A stretch of DNA of 64,000 nt from Paracoccus solventivorans (GCF_900142875.1 NZ_FRCK01000001.1:558001-622000), one strand, 5' to 3'. Positions 1-9,920 are shown, counted from the first letter of the stretch. Numbers and translations are program-made. Notes: generated by a model from the letters alone, not told the origin.

Positions 1-2
1 AT

Positions 3-1118
3 ATTATATACTTCGAGATCATACTAAAACTCAGGGAGATGGCCCTTCCGAAATCAAAGGTTAATTTTGAGCTACAGAAGACGTTGGCCGGTCTCGAAGA
101 CAAATTTTCCCTTAGTAACCAAGTGGTTTCCGGTGACTTCACCTCGCGACTAAAAAGTGCGGTCGACAAAGTCATCCTGGCAGCAGCAAACTCAAAAAAT
201 CCTGAGACTCTTCGCAGTGAGCTTACGAACTTCATGTTCGAGAGCCCGATTCCGGCACTTCGAGATGCGATTGTTGAACTAAAGCAGCATTTCGACAGCA
301 TCCATATCCTCATAGACGATCTCGATAAGGGGTGGCCAGCGAAGCGCGTCGAGGAACAAGATGTTCTTATAGTTAAGCACCTTATCGAGACCCTTCAAAA
401 GATCCGTAGGGAGCTTGCAAAGAGGGACATTGAACTACAACATCTGCTGTTTCTTAGACGGGACATATACGAGCGGCTTGTCGAGCTTACATCGGACCGC
501 GGAAAGTATAATGTGATCAACGTTGACTGGTCGGATCCCCTTCAGCTCGAAAATCTAATTTTGACAAGAGTAGCGACTTCAGTTGAACCAGACGAGGAGT
601 ATCACGCATGGGAGGCTCTTAATGCACCGATGCCAGGGGGTGGCGCAATACGAAGGCTGATCGGGTCATCGCTAATGCGACCAAGGTTTCTGATTGATCT
701 TTGCGAACGAACTCTTTCGTTCGCTATTAATCGTGGGCATGAGGTTGTTGAGGAGAGTGATGTAGATAGCGCTGTTGAGCAGATGTCTCTGTATCTTGTG
801 TCGGATTTTGGGTATGAAATACGAGATGTCGCAGGTACGCCAGATGACATATTCTACCTGTTCATTGGCTCTCCTGAGAAGATTAAACCGAGCGATTTAG
901 ATACCATCTTGTCTCAGCTCGATATCGGAATTCCTCAGTCAGAAGTCGTGGATCTGCTGCTCTGGTATGGCTTTCTGGGAATTATCGCTGCCAATGGATC
1001 CAAGGTATTTATTTACGATCGAGCTTACGACATAAGGCGACTAGAAGCTGAGCGGAGATCGAGAGGCAATAACCTTGAGTTTGCCCTAAATCCGGCATTC
1101 TTAAGTGGACTGAGATGA
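3..1118 (+). CDS. P-loop ATPase, STAND/KAP-like (Sll1717-type), C-terminal part only
   Basis: The frame is open from the left edge with no stop before the first internal ATG at 39, so the gene almost certainly begins outside the window and lacks its Walker A region here. Counting from that ATG, a Walker B-like segment with DDLDKGW lies at about residues 93-99, followed by a sensor-like stretch LFLRRDIYERL and the phrase DWSDPLQLENL, both usual in this ATPase group. The last 90 residues look like a winged helix ending in LNPAF. Codon use is rich in AT-ending codons (ATA, CTA, AGG), unlike the rest of the window. Proteins of this kind are NTPase switches, some in phage defence; the role here is inference. 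It is the first gene of the low-GC block. Confidence 0.6.
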   Translation: MIYFEIILKLREMALPKSKVNFELQKTLAGLEDKFSLSNQVVSGDFTSRLKSAVDKVILAAANSKNPETLRSELTNFMFESPIPALRDAIVELKQHFDSIHILIDDLDKGWPAKRVEEQDVLIVKHLIETLQKIRRELAKRDIELQHLLFLRRDIYERLVELTSDRGKYNVINVDWSDPLQLENLILTRVATSVEPDEEYHAWEALNAPMPGGGAIRRLIGSSLMRPRFLIDLCERTLSFAINRGHEVVEESDVDSAVEQMSLYLVSDFGYEIRDVAGTPDDIFYLFIGSPEKIKPSDLDTILSQLDIGIPQSEVVDLLLWYGFLGIIAANGSKVFIYDRAYDIRRLEAERRSRGNNLEFALNPAFLSGLR

Positions 1119-1585
1119 TGATGTATGTCTGCCATGTTGGCGATGGTTCTGCCGCAACACTCGACCAGTGTTGAAGTTAGGGATCTTCTACCTCGCGTCT
1201 ACAGGTGCATCGACCAGCGGCTATTGGCCGGAGAGTTATAGATATGAGATCATTATGCAATTGATGATGGGTGGCATTAACGGGAACGGTTACAGAGAGG
1301 GGCGGAAAGTTGACGGTCAGCTCGAATCGCCGAGCTGACCGCTGCGGGCGGAAAGCGTAAATTCGCCGCAAATGCACCTGTGATACGGGAATAGCTTCGA
1401 AGCAGGCATTGGGCAGGGTTGAGCCAGAAATACAAAATGAAGTTGGGAGTTCCTAGGCCATTGACGGCGAACGTGCGGGCACACTAGCACTCAGGAAAGT
1501 TGTTCCCACGATGTTCATGCCGGCGTATCATGTCGCTCGGTAGTATTCAAACGGACCTACAGGACACACCATCAGGGCCTTCACG
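1119..1585. other. Intergenic stretch with a strong hairpin
   Basis: No convincing gene is seen between the ATPase and the SEC-C gene. The stretch holds an 11-bp perfect inverted repeat, CGGTCAGCTCG (1314-1324) and its complement (1331-1341), with a 6-base loop. The hairpin is itself flanked by two GCGGAAAG direct repeats. It has no T tract, so it could be a factor-dependent terminator, an inverted-repeat element or a mobile-element scar. Confidence 0.5.
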
Positions 1586-3241
1586 TTGGCAAAAATCGGG
1601 CGCAACCATCCCTGCCCATGCGGCAGCGGCAAGAAGTACAAGCACTGCCACGGGCGACTCGCTGGCAACGCGTTTCATCCCGGTGCCGATGATGCCTTCG
1701 AAGCGAAACTGAAGGAGCTTGAGGCCGAGAATTCCCAACGCCAAAAGCAACAAGGGCTCGGCAAACCAATTATCTCAACCGAGTTTCAGGGACAACGCAT
1801 CGTCGCCGTGGGGAACCGGGTCTACTACTCGCCCAGCTGGAGAACCTTTCACGACTTTCTACGTGAGTATATCTTCATGTTGCTCGGGAGAGACTGGATT
1901 GAAAAGCAGCGGACAAAGCCACCTATAGAGCGCCATCAAATCGTGCGCTGGTTTGATCAGGCTATGGGCGACGCGCGAAAGATGGCCGTAGATAAGAATG
2001 GATTTTTTTCTGGCCCCATGACTGGGGCGCAACGGGCGTTCCTGAACCTTGCGTATAACTTGTATCTCATTGCGCATCATTCGGAGCCGGGGAAGGCCGA
2101 AGCGATCCTTCAAAGCTTTGTCCATCGTCTCAAGAGCGCAAGGACCGACGACTTCATCGGAAAGCTCTTTGAAACGTATGCCTCGGCGGCAATACTAAAG
2201 GCCGGGTTTGAGATTGAGTACGAGAACGAAAGGGATGGAAGCGACAGCCATGTGGAATTCATTGCAACGCATCCACAAACCGGGCGTCAGTTTGCAGTTG
2301 AGGTGAAAGCTCGAAATAGAACTATCGGCATGGACGGGCCGATCGATGACGCCAAGCGCCTGCGTGTCGGGCAAAAGCTGGCGAAGGCGCTTCGCAAGCG
2401 CGCGGACCATGAGAGAATTGTCTTTATCGAGGTCAATGTTCCTGATGTCGTCGGAGAAGACTATTCGGGAACGTGGGTCGAGTCCGCTCTTGAACAAATA
2501 AAAGTAGCAGAGGATTACCTTGATAGCGATGGGAAGCACTATCCCCCGGCCTATGTCGTTGTGACAAATCATGCCTACCACAACAATTTGGAAGCGGCAG
2601 GCATCGGTTTGCAGGCAGTTGTAGACGGATACCGCATCGCGGACTTTGGCATTGGTGCTCAGGTCAGCCGTTTCAAGGATTACCTAGAAACTCTTGAGCG
2701 CCACAAAGAAATCCTTGTCTTGTTCGATTCACTGAAAGAGCACAGCCATATCCCAATCACGTTTGACGGGGAGATTCCAGAATTTGCGTTTAGTGAAGAC
2801 GATGAGTACCCAAGACTGCGAACTGGGCACGAGTATATGATTCCGGATGAAAGGGGTGACCTGGTTCCCGGCGTGTTGGAACAGGCCATCGTCATGGAAT
2901 CGTGGGGAAACGCTCAAGGCGTGTATTGCCTGCAAGACGGTCGGCGCGTCATGGTCTCGCATGAACTAACAGAGCGGGAATGGGCCGCATGGCGGCGACA
3001 TCCAGAAACTTTCTTCGGGATACTCGAGGAAAAGCGCGCGGAACCAAAAAACTGGTTGGAGTTGGCCGAGTTCCTTTACCGATCCTACAAAGAAACGAAC
3101 AAAGAACGGCTTCTGGAATTCATGGCCGGGGCGGGAGATTTCGACGAACTTGCGAGGATGACGCAGGACGAGTTGGCAATTGCCTATTGCGAACGTACCG
3201 CGTGGTCTGCATGGCATCAAACCCGCAAAAATGCCGAATGA
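1586..3241 (+). CDS. SEC-C zinc-finger protein with PD-(D/E)XK-like nuclease core
   Basis: The start is TTG at 1586: the frame has a stop at 1541 and no ATG or GTG before the motif, and AGGG lies about nine bases upstream. Residues 7-23 are a SEC-C zinc-binding motif (C10, C12, C21, H22), known from SecA tails and many small proteins. The middle region has the spacing of a restriction-endonuclease-like active site: E196 in an amphipathic helix, D220 in SDSHVEF, and E239-x-K241 in AVEVKAR. This is the order E...D...ExK of PD-(D/E)XK enzymes. The C-terminal 200 residues are not recognised. GC is about half, below the core genes. A DNA or RNA nuclease working beside the upstream ATPase is plausible but is inference; family members are annotated only as SEC-C domain proteins. 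Confidence 0.6.
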   Translation: MAKIGRNHPCPCGSGKKYKHCHGRLAGNAFHPGADDAFEAKLKELEAENSQRQKQQGLGKPIISTEFQGQRIVAVGNRVYYSPSWRTFHDFLREYIFMLLGRDWIEKQRTKPPIERHQIVRWFDQAMGDARKMAVDKNGFFSGPMTGAQRAFLNLAYNLYLIAHHSEPGKAEAILQSFVHRLKSARTDDFIGKLFETYASAAILKAGFEIEYENERDGSDSHVEFIATHPQTGRQFAVEVKARNRTIGMDGPIDDAKRLRVGQKLAKALRKRADHERIVFIEVNVPDVVGEDYSGTWVESALEQIKVAEDYLDSDGKHYPPAYVVVTNHAYHNNLEAAGIGLQAVVDGYRIADFGIGAQVSRFKDYLETLERHKEILVLFDSLKEHSHIPITFDGEIPEFAFSEDDEYPRLRTGHEYMIPDERGDLVPGVLEQAIVMESWGNAQGVYCLQDGRRVMVSHELTEREWAAWRRHPETFFGILEEKRAEPKNWLELAEFLYRSYKETNKERLLEFMAGAGDFDELARMTQDELAIAYCERTAWSAWHQTRKNAE

Positions 3242-3512
3242 CCAATGTCCGCTTTCGAAAACCCTGCGTTTCAGAACCCTGTGGCATCGTGCATGACCGC
3301 AAAGGGCCGAGCTCGCCTGCCACGGTGAGCGGAGCGGCTAGGGTGCCGAACCTGCCAGTTGCTGTGGTGCAAGCATCTTACTTGGAGACCATTGCGGTCA
3401 TCGAAATTTCTTGATGAGCCCGAACGTCGGTATCTGTTAAGGCTTCTGCACGTCGCTTACTGTTAACACGCAACAGATCCACCCCTGCTTCGGAAGAGCA
3501 GCGCCTACGCCC

Positions 3513-3941
3513 ATGGCTTCTATCATTACTGTTATTACGTCAATCGTCGTTTCCTATGCGACTGCCAAGCTAACAAGCTACTCAAAAGACGTGACAGGGG
3601 AACGTAAAGAATGGCGTGATCAAATCAGAAAAATGGCGGTTGAGGCCGTCCGATTGATGCAACTTAACGAGACTAAATCACAGAGATTTATGGATATTGT
3701 CTCTGAATTTCAAATTCGCCTCAACCCGGATGACAGGGATGACAAAGATATCTTAATCTCTCTCAGGGCGAGCATGAATGGCCCAAATAGCATATTGGAA
3801 GCTAAATTTCTGGCGCAAATTTCCAGACTACTTAAGCATGATTGGGAGCGAGCGAAATCGGAAAGCAGTGTTCTGGGCATCTTCAGCAAATCCAATAGCT
3901 TGGACATGAGAAGACTGCGGTCAACTGACTACTTGGAGTAG
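3513..3941 (+). CDS. Small membrane-anchored hypothetical protein
   Basis: The 142-residue product opens with a hydrophobic helix (about residues 3-19, ITVITSIVVSYATAKL), followed by a charged, helical cytoplasmic region with ERKEWRDQIRKMA near residues 30-42. The layout is one N-terminal transmembrane anchor and a predicted coiled or helical bundle domain. Low GC and AT-ending codons tie it to the accessory block. There is no clear Shine-Dalgarno site immediately before the ATG; GGAAGAGC lies about 20 bases upstream. I do not recognise a family. It stands alone, about 270 bases after the SEC-C gene, and convergent to the UPF0149 gene. Function is unknown. Confidence 0.6.
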   Translation: MASIITVITSIVVSYATAKLTSYSKDVTGERKEWRDQIRKMAVEAVRLMQLNETKSQRFMDIVSEFQIRLNPDDRDDKDILISLRASMNGPNSILEAKFLAQISRLLKHDWERAKSESSVLGIFSKSNSLDMRRLRSTDYLE

Positions 3942-4136
3942 TAGCACAGCGGGCACCAGGTAGTGTCCATAGAATTTTAACCGTGATAGTGATCGGCTGC
4001 TTTGTCCGGCGTCGCTGCCATCCTGGCCCGGTGTCTGCTGCGGAGCAATACGAACTGCCGCTTCAAGGAATGCGGCTATGCAGAATTTGTCGAGGTCGAC
4101 CGGCAGCTTTGGGCCGTGAGAGACTTGGGCGATCGG

Positions 4137-4820
4137 TCAGTTCCGACCGCAACATTGCTTGTATTTGCGGCCCGACCCACAGGAGCATGGGTCGTTCCGC
4201 CCGGGCCGGGGACCGGCGTTGAACGGCATCTCGGAACGATTTGCGGGCTCCATGCGGGAAAGCTCGGGACGAGACTGATAGAGTATCGTCGCAACGCAGT
4301 TCGGGATCAGATTGGGTGCTTCAAGGTCGATTTCGTCGATCTCCTCATCCGTGAACTTGCTGTGGCCAGTGTATATTTCCTGAAGCGCCATCAAGAAGAT
4401 CATCGTCGTCCGCGTCTCTTCGTCGGCCTGAGCGAGCAGTCGATCCCAAGCATCCGGTCTTAGCCCCATAGCGCGAGTGAAGCCATCGATCCAAGGCTCC
4501 CACATCACCTCATCACTGTTGGGGTCAACCTCGTAGATGGGTTCGATCCAAGGTGAGCGGGTCATCGCCTCCGCAACCGAGTTGTAGTGAGCCATGACCG
4601 CACCGACCGTGGCTTCGGCGGTTTTCTGATCGGGAAAATTTGCCTCACCTGTCTCTCCCCAGACATGGGACATCCATTCCGAGGGCGGGATCATATCCGG
4701 GCAGGCAAGAACACCGACTACATAGCCATCAAGTTCACTGAGCGTCATGGGCATGTTCTCGATGGGCAGCGCATGCAACAGCGCGCTGAGACGCTCGAGT
4801 TCCTGATCGGACTGGTCCAT
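4137..4820 (-). CDS. UPF0149 (YecA/YgfB) family protein with C-terminal SEC-C motif
   Basis: The N-terminal 180 residues match the UPF0149 fold ([21 protein letters not shown], a helical family of unknown function, shown only by its start here). The last 22 residues are a SEC-C zinc motif: [13 protein letters not shown]. The open frame could begin 16 codons earlier, but GGGAGG stands seven bases before the ATG at 4820, so the 227-residue form is preferred. YecA-type proteins bind metal through this motif and associate loosely with the Sec system; the biological role is unsettled. It is the second SEC-C protein within 1 kb of the nuclease-like one, convergent with the small membrane protein. 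Composition is intermediate between the low-GC block and the core. Confidence 0.8.
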   Translation of the reverse strand: MDQSDQELERLSALLHALPIENMPMTLSELDGYVVGVLACPDMIPPSEWMSHVWGETGEANFPDQKTAEATVGAVMAHYNSVAEAMTRSPWIEPIYEVDPNSDEVMWEPWIDGFTRAMGLRPDAWDRLLAQADEETRTTMIFLMALQEIYTGHSKFTDEEIDEIDLEAPNLIPNCVATILYQSRPELSRMEPANRSEMPFNAGPRPGRNDPCSCGSGRKYKQCCGRN

Positions 4821-5005
4821 AAATACCTCCCGGTGTTGCTCGGAATTTTTTACTCTGCGCGACGCCAACCCGCAATCCGCGCGAAGCCTGCTTCAAGCTC
4901 GGACAGGAAGATTGCTGCAGGCACCCCGAATGTCCGCAGTGGTGAAGCCGCGACGTAGCATCAGATCGTCGCGCCAACGTCTGCAAAGGGCCGACCATGT
5001 TGCTG

Positions 5006-5284
5006 TCAGCGATGCGCCAGATAGTCCGCCGAAACGTAACCCGAGATACCGGGCCTGTCGGCGAGCGAGACCCTGCACCAGACCTTGCCGTTGTTCGTGA
5101 CGCAGTTCTGGCGGGTGAGGCGCGTTCCGTCAGGCAGGCCGATGATGATGTTGTGGTTGAGGCCAGGGCCTTCGCGCAGCTTCAGGAGATCACCTGGCCC
5201 GACGCCCTTTACCACTGCACCAGAACCGACCGCGCATCCGGTGACGATCATGAGAGCGAGAAGAGCAGCAAAATGAGTTCGCAT
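5006..5284 (-). CDS. SH3-domain lipoprotein
   Basis: A 92-residue precursor. The signal sequence ends in a lipobox, IVTG-C with the modified cysteine at residue 17, so it should be a lipid-anchored envelope protein. The mature part is one bacterial SH3 (SH3b, type 3) domain with the family pattern LKLREGPGLNHNIIIGLPDG and a following WCRV strand. Such domains bind peptidoglycan or cell-wall peptides. It is the last gene before the tRNA-Pro and is transcribed away from it. Similar small SH3 lipoproteins are common in Rhodobacteraceae, so this gene may belong to the host rather than to an inserted element. Confidence 0.75.
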   Translation of the reverse strand: MRTHFAALLALMIVTGCAVGSGAVVKGVGPGDLLKLREGPGLNHNIIIGLPDGTRLTRQNCVTNNGKVWCRVSLADRPGISGYVSADYLAHR

Positions 5285-5659
5285 TGCCTGACCTGAATCG
5301 TTTTGCCATCACTACGACACCATCACGCTGAATGACAGCAGGCAGATGCCGGGCGCGGATGAAAGGCTTGCAAAAGACCAGCCATCGAAGGCCCGTTCCG
5401 TCCCTTGGAGCAGCGATTCTGGTCGGGATTTCGCCGTGGCGCCAGTCGAGCGGCAGCATTCGGAGAATGCGGCCATGCAGCATGGGGGGCGTCCGACGAG
5501 CGGTTCTGGGCCGTGACCGACGATCGCCTCTAGGGTTACACGGCAAAGTGCATGCAAGCGGTCCGACCCGGCGAACTCAGCCGCGAAGCTCTCGACCTCA
5601 CCAGAGGGTCGCCTTTTGACACAAAAGGCAAGACTCTCTGAAACGACATACACTGCAAC
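5285..5659. other. Non-coding junction between accessory block and tRNA-Pro, with hairpin
   Basis: No credible gene is seen. A perfect 8-bp hairpin, GCCTTTTG (5611-5618) and CAAAAGGC (5622-5629), lies about 30 bases beyond the tRNA 3' end and may end or trim its transcript, although it lacks a T tract. I searched by eye for a direct repeat of the tRNA 3' end further left in the window and found none, so a distal attachment site, if any, is outside. Confidence 0.45.
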
Positions 5660-5736
5660 TGGTCGGAGCGAGAGGATTCGAACCTCCGACCCCCTGCTCC
5701 CGAAGCAGGTGCGCTACCAGGCTGCGCTACGCTCCG
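5660..5736 (-). tRNA. tRNA-Pro (anticodon CGG)
   Basis: The minus strand folds as a full 77-base tRNA. The acceptor stem CGGAGCG pairs with CGCTCCG, the anticodon loop is TTCGGGA giving anticodon CGG, the T arm contains GGTTCGAATCC, and the CCA end is encoded at 5660-5662. CGG reads CCG, the favoured proline codon in this GC-rich genome. Its 3' end faces the lower-GC block, the usual orientation for tRNA-targeted integration. Confidence 0.95.
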
Positions 5737-5843
5737 ACCGTGACGGGGCAGGTATCCTGTGGCGCGGGCGAATGCAAGGGGGGATGGCGCGCAAACTTGC
5801 GGTTGCGGCGCGGCCGGCCACACGGCGGCCGCGCCAACGGGGA

Positions 5844-6947
5844 TCAGCCGGCCAGCGCAGCGACGATGCGGTCGCCCATGGCCGAGGTCGAGATCGGGGT
5901 GCCGCCTTCCGGCCCCATCAGATCGGCGGTGCGGGCGCCCTCGGCCAGCACCTTTTCTACCGCGGCTTCCAGATCGTCGGCGGCCTGGCCCTCGCCAAAG
6001 GAATAGCGCAGCGCCATGGCAAAGCTGAGGATGCAGGCGATCGGGTTGGCCTTGCCCTGCCCGGCGATGTCGGGGGCCGAGCCGTGCACCGGCTCGTACA
6101 GTGCCTTGGGGCGGCCGTTGGCAGCCGGGGCGCCCAGGCTGGCCGAGGGCAGCATCCCGAGGCTGCCGGTCAGCATCGCCGCCGCATCCGACAGGATGTC
6201 ACCGAACAGATTGTCGGTCACGATCACGTCGAACTGGCGCGGGTTGCGCACCAGCTGCATGGCGCCGTTGTCGGCGTACATATGCGACAACTCGACGTCG
6301 GGGTATTCCTCGTCGTGGACCTTCTGAACGACCTCGCGCCACAGGATCCCCGATTCCATCACATTGGCCTTTTCCATCGAGCACAGGCGACCCTGCCGCT
6401 TGCGCGCCAGCTCGAACGCCGCGCGGGCGACGCGGGCGATCTCCGATTCCGTATAGCGCTGGGTGTTGATGCCCACACGCTCATTGCCTTCGGTGAAGAT
6501 GCCGCGCGGCTCGCCGAAATAGACGCCCGAGGTCAGCTCGCGCACGATCAGGATGTCGAGGCCCGCGACCACCTCGCGCTTGAGGCTGGAAAAATCCGCC
6601 AGCGCGTCGAAGCACTGCGCCGGGCGCAGGTTGGCGAACAGGTCCATTTCCTTGCGCAGGCGCAGCAGCCCCCGCTCCGGCTTCACGCTGAAATCGAGGT
6701 TGTCGTATTTGGGGCCGCCGACCGCGCCCAGCAGCACCGCATCCACCGCCTGCGCCTGCGCCATGGTCTCGTCCGACAGCGGCGTGCCGTGGGCGTCATA
6801 GGCGCAGCCGCCGACCAGCCCTTCGGACACATCGAAACGCATGCCGCGGTTGGCCTGGAACCAGTCGATGACCTTGCGGACCTCGGCCATGACTTCGGGG
6901 CCGATGCCGTCGCCCGGCAGGATCAGAAGGGAATAGCTGTCGGTCAT
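5844..6947 (-). CDS. leuB: 3-isopropylmalate dehydrogenase
   Basis: A 367-residue cytoplasmic NAD-dependent enzyme that oxidises and decarboxylates 3-isopropylmalate in leucine biosynthesis. It shows the family signatures PGDGIGPEV near the N-terminus, [14 protein letters not shown] for substrate binding, and [10 protein letters not shown] with the metal-binding aspartates, then [15 protein letters not shown] for NAD specificity. The frame is open far upstream, but the ATG at 6947 gives the standard N-terminus [12 protein letters not shown] and has AAAGGCG in front. It lies just inside the core side of the tRNA-Pro, on the same strand as leuD and leuC but separated from them by a divergent small gene. 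Confidence 0.97.
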   Translation of the reverse strand: MTDSYSLLILPGDGIGPEVMAEVRKVIDWFQANRGMRFDVSEGLVGGCAYDAHGTPLSDETMAQAQAVDAVLLGAVGGPKYDNLDFSVKPERGLLRLRKEMDLFANLRPAQCFDALADFSSLKREVVAGLDILIVRELTSGVYFGEPRGIFTEGNERVGINTQRYTESEIARVARAAFELARKRQGRLCSMEKANVMESGILWREVVQKVHDEEYPDVELSHMYADNGAMQLVRNPRQFDVIVTDNLFGDILSDAAAMLTGSLGMLPSASLGAPAANGRPKALYEPVHGSAPDIAGQGKANPIACILSFAMALRYSFGEGQAADDLEAAVEKVLAEGARTADLMGPEGGTPISTSAMGDRIVAALAG

Positions 6948-7104
6948 CTTGCGCCTTTGCGTTTCGGGTTTCGCGGATGGTTTCCGCGTAGCCCTGCCCT
7001 GCCGAGGCGTCAAGTTCACGGGCATTTGGCTTGCAGTCCGGCCGCCGCTCCGGTGGGTTGGTCCCGCCGCCCGCAGCGGAGCGCAGGAATGAAGGAGTCG
7101 GACG

Positions 7105-7512
7105 ATGAAACCCATGCTGGCCATGGCTGCCGCAGCCGTCTGGATCGCCGCCGCGGGGGCCGGACTGGCCGAACGGGGAATGACGGTGCCGCTGCCCGAC
7201 ACATCCAGCCTGTCGCAGGCGCAGGCGCGCGCGCTGATCGCCGAGCTGGCGCAGGTGAACGTGATCACCTCGAACTGCCCCGACCATGCGATCTCGGACG
7301 CGGAATGGACGCTGATCACCGCCACCGGCGACCAGCTGGCCGCGCAGCTGGGGCTGAGCGCGCAGGACTACGACCGCGAATATTACGGCCCGGCCTTCCA
7401 GCTGCTGGACGATCCCGGCGCCTGCGACCGCATCGGCCCGACCGCGGGGCCGCTGATCGCGCGGCTGAAGCAGATGGGCGGCGGCACCACGCCGACCGAC
7501 CACCCGCAGTAA
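7105..7512 (+). CDS. Secreted hypothetical protein
   Basis: A 135-residue protein with a clear Sec signal peptide (residues 1-22, hydrophobic [17 protein letters not shown], likely cleavage after LAE or GLA). The mature part is acidic and helical with two cysteines (in TSNCPDH and GACDR) that could form a disulfide in the periplasm. AAGGAG lies upstream of the ATG. It is divergent from leuB and convergent to the EEP-fold gene. I do not recognise a characterised family; similar short exported proteins of unknown function occur beside leuB in Rhodobacteraceae, as far as I recall. Confidence 0.7.
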   Translation: MKPMLAMAAAAVWIAAAGAGLAERGMTVPLPDTSSLSQAQARALIAELAQVNVITSNCPDHAISDAEWTLITATGDQLAAQLGLSAQDYDREYYGPAFQLLDDPGACDRIGPTAGPLIARLKQMGGGTTPTDHPQ

Positions 7513-7582
7513 ACCACAGGTTCGGCAATCCGGGCGTCGTCACTGCGACCGCTCGCGCCATGGCGATGCCAGCCGCAGCCGT

Positions 7583-8632
7583 TCACTCAACCGCCAGATC
7601 GACCCAGACCAGCCGGTGACGGGACGCGGTGCGGGCGGCCTCGGCCATGGGGTCCCCCGGCGCAGGCCAGAACACCCCCGCGTCCAGCACGGTGAGATCG
7701 GGCGAGGGCAGCACCACATCCACCCGCATGTTGCCCGGCCGGCCGGGCTCAACGCCCCATTCGGCGGTGTCCAGCGCCGAATCGCCCCGCTGCGCGGCAT
7801 TGGCGCCGGTCTGGGGCGCCAGCCGCCCGCCCTCGCTGGCGGGGCGCGGGTCCTGCACGCGGGTCAGCAGCGCCGCCATCGCCTGACGCCGCCCCTCGCC
7901 GTCCACGGGGTCGAGGTTGGTATTTCCGATCAGCACGAACCGCCCCTTTGGCAGATGGTCCAGCCAGAACGCGGCCTCGTCGTGGTTGCGCCGGGCGTTG
8001 CGGTCGCCGCGGCCGAACACCGGCGGCGTCGCCGCCCAGGCCAGCAGCGTCAGCGGCCGCTCGCCCATCAGCACCGGCACCTGCCAATGCGCGGTGGTGG
8101 ACAGACGCTGCACCGCCGCGACCTCTGCCGGGGCCGGAGGCATCAGGTTGCCCGGCAGGTCGCGCCACAGCAGCGCCGAATGGTCGACAACCTCGCCCAG
8201 CGGCAGCCGCGACAGCAGCGCCATGCCCTTCTGCCCCGAAAACTGCCCGAAGCCCTGCGCATCGTCGGGACTGCCCAGCCGGCCGTCGCCGTCCAGGTCC
8301 AGCAAGGTCGCCATGCCGCGGTTGGGGCGGCTGGCGTGGCGGTGGGGATAGTCCACCCCCGCATCCGCCAGCAGCGCGGCAAAGGCGGCCAGCGCCTGCC
8401 CCTCGTGGTCCCAGTCGAAACCGGTCAGCAGCAGCACATCGGGCGCGACCGCGGCGATCACCTGCACCGCGGCGGCGACCTGCGCATCCTTGCCCGAGGA
8501 GATGTCGCGCAACAAAAGCCCCGGCCCCTCGCGCGAGAGGTCGGGGGAAAACGTCGCGATGCGCAGCCGCTCGGCCAGCGCCGGCCCGGCGGCCAGCGCC
8601 AGCCACAGGGCCAGCGCAGCCCAAAGGCGCAA
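7583..8632 (-). CDS. Secreted endonuclease/exonuclease/phosphatase-fold protein
   Basis: The 349-residue precursor has a signal peptide (ALALWLALAAGPALA). The rest follows the EEP (DNase I-like) fold in order: RIATFSPDL at the start, DVLLLTGFDW where the catalytic metal site normally lies, GNTNLDPVDGEGR in place of the GDFN loop, and RVDVVLPSPDL. The final motif reads SRHRLVWVD, so the usual aspartate of SDH is an arginine. The protein may therefore be a phosphatase or a non-canonical member rather than a nuclease. The stop lies two bases from the leuD gene end, and it is probably the last gene of the leuC-leuD transcript. Confidence 0.75.
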   Translation of the reverse strand: MRLWAALALWLALAAGPALAERLRIATFSPDLSREGPGLLLRDISSGKDAQVAAAVQVIAAVAPDVLLLTGFDWDHEGQALAAFAALLADAGVDYPHRHASRPNRGMATLLDLDGDGRLGSPDDAQGFGQFSGQKGMALLSRLPLGEVVDHSALLWRDLPGNLMPPAPAEVAAVQRLSTTAHWQVPVLMGERPLTLLAWAATPPVFGRGDRNARRNHDEAAFWLDHLPKGRFVLIGNTNLDPVDGEGRRQAMAALLTRVQDPRPASEGGRLAPQTGANAAQRGDSALDTAEWGVEPGRPGNMRVDVVLPSPDLTVLDAGVFWPAPGDPMAEAARTASRHRLVWVDLAVE

Positions 8633-8634
8633 GC

Positions 8635-9240
8635 CTAGACCCAGGGCTGCGATTGCGCGATGCGGGTCTCATACGCCTCGATCGCGGGGGCTTTCTCCAT
8701 GGTCAGCCCGATATCGTCCAGCCCGTTCAGCAGGCAGTGCTTGCGGTGCGGGTCGATGTCGAAGTGATAGGCGGTGCCATCGGCGCCGGTCACGGTCTGC
8801 GATTCCAGATCGACGGTCAGCCGCGCATTGGCGCCGTTTTCCGCGTCCTTCATCAGCGCCTCGACCGCCTCGGCCGGCAGCACGATGGGCAGAATGCCGT
8901 TCTTGAAGCAGTTGTTATAAAAGATGTCCGCGAAGCTGGTCGAGATCACCGCCCGGATCCCATAGTCCAGCAGCGCCCAGGGCGCATGTTCGCGCGACGA
9001 GCCGCAGCCGAAATTGTCGCCTGCGACGATGATCTGCGAGTCGCGCCACGCCGGCTTGTTCAGCACGAAATCGGGGTTCTCGGTGCCGTCGGGGAAATAG
9101 CGCATCTCGTCGAACAGGTTCTTCCCCAGCCCGGAACGATGGATCGTCTTCAGGAACTGCTTGGGAATGATCATGTCGGTGTCGATGTTGACCAGCGGCA
9201 TGGGCGCCGCGATGCCAGTCAGGGTGGTGAACTTGTCCAT
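8635..9240 (-). CDS. leuD: 3-isopropylmalate dehydratase small subunit
   Basis: A 201-residue swivel subunit of isopropylmalate isomerase, which pairs with LeuC to convert 2- to 3-isopropylmalate. Typical features are [14 protein letters not shown] near residues 20-33, [15 protein letters not shown] in the middle, and FKNGILPI. The length equals the family norm. It is separated from leuC by a small membrane-protein gene in the same direction and followed two bases later by the EEP gene, so these genes probably share a transcript. No repeat or attenuator is obvious upstream. Confidence 0.97.
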   Translation of the reverse strand: MDKFTTLTGIAAPMPLVNIDTDMIIPKQFLKTIHRSGLGKNLFDEMRYFPDGTENPDFVLNKPAWRDSQIIVAGDNFGCGSSREHAPWALLDYGIRAVISTSFADIFYNNCFKNGILPIVLPAEAVEALMKDAENGANARLTVDLESQTVTGADGTAYHFDIDPHRKHCLLNGLDDIGLTMEKAPAIEAYETRIAQSQPWV

Positions 9241-9334
9241 GTCTTCGCTCCGGGAAAATCGACTGCCGCGGCGTGCCGCGCGACAGGTTGGCCGGCGGCG
9301 GGGCCGCGGGCCGGTGTTTCGGTCGTGGCGGCCG

Positions 9335-9859
9335 TCAGGGCCGCCCGATGCGGCGCATCGCCACCCCCGCCATCAGCAGCGCGGTGCCGACCACGATCAG
9401 CTCGACCGCCAGCAGCACCCCCAGCGCCACGGCGCTGGCCTCGGGCAGGCGGAACAGGATGTAGAGCCCCAGCCCCAGCGAGATCAGCGCCGACAGCACC
9501 ATGGTCCACATCATCTGGCTGCCGCGATACTCGGTCGCCGCCAGATACAGCCGCGACGCCCCCGAGACGAGGAACAGCGCCCCCACCACGATGGTCAGCG
9601 AGATCATCCCCTCCAGCGGGCGGGCCAGCATCCAGACCCCCAGCACCAGGTTCAGCAGGCTGAGCAGCCCGAACCAGCCGCGGTTGGGCAGGCTGCCGTC
9701 GGAAAACGCCGCCCACAGACCCAGCGCGCCGCTGACCACGAAGGCCCAGCCGACGAAGATCGCTACCGCCAGCGAGGCCGGCAGCGGGAATGCCAGGGCG
9801 ATGATGCCCCCGATCAGGGCTACGACGCCCGCGATGATCAGTGCCGTGCTGCCTTTCAT
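9335..9859 (-). CDS. HdeD-like (DUF308) membrane protein
   Basis: A 174-residue protein made almost entirely of six hydrophobic helices with [21 protein letters not shown] in the middle, the pattern of the HdeD/DUF308 family, whose E. coli member helps acid resistance. A longer open frame exists, but the ATG at 9859 has a purine-rich AAAGGATGG sequence close upstream and gives the usual cytoplasmic start MKGSTAL. It sits between leuC and leuD in the same direction. There is no known link to leucine synthesis; the arrangement is likely a co-transcribed passenger. Confidence 0.85.
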   Translation of the reverse strand: MKGSTALIIAGVVALIGGIIALAFPLPASLAVAIFVGWAFVVSGALGLWAAFSDGSLPNRGWFGLLSLLNLVLGVWMLARPLEGMISLTIVVGALFLVSGASRLYLAATEYRGSQMMWTMVLSALISLGLGLYILFRLPEASAVALGVLLAVELIVVGTALLMAGVAMRRIGRP

Positions 9860-9920
9860 TGCGCCATCCTTTCGGGTTGGGGCCCGGCGGCCCCGTGGCC
9901 GCGCGGGCGGGGACAAAGGC

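Noticed and set aside
5312..5653. Possible gene remnant before the tRNA
   Set aside because: Fragments such as EQRFW and DERFWAV appear in one frame, but there is no start, no family match and no continuous conserved pattern.
1..5660. Second copy of the tRNA-Pro 3' end as a distal attachment site
   Set aside because: Searched by eye for the terminal 20 bases and found no match in the window; it may lie to the left.
5616..7619. 667-codon plus-strand frame across tRNA-Pro and leuB
   Set aside because: It crosses a tRNA and is antisense to leuB.
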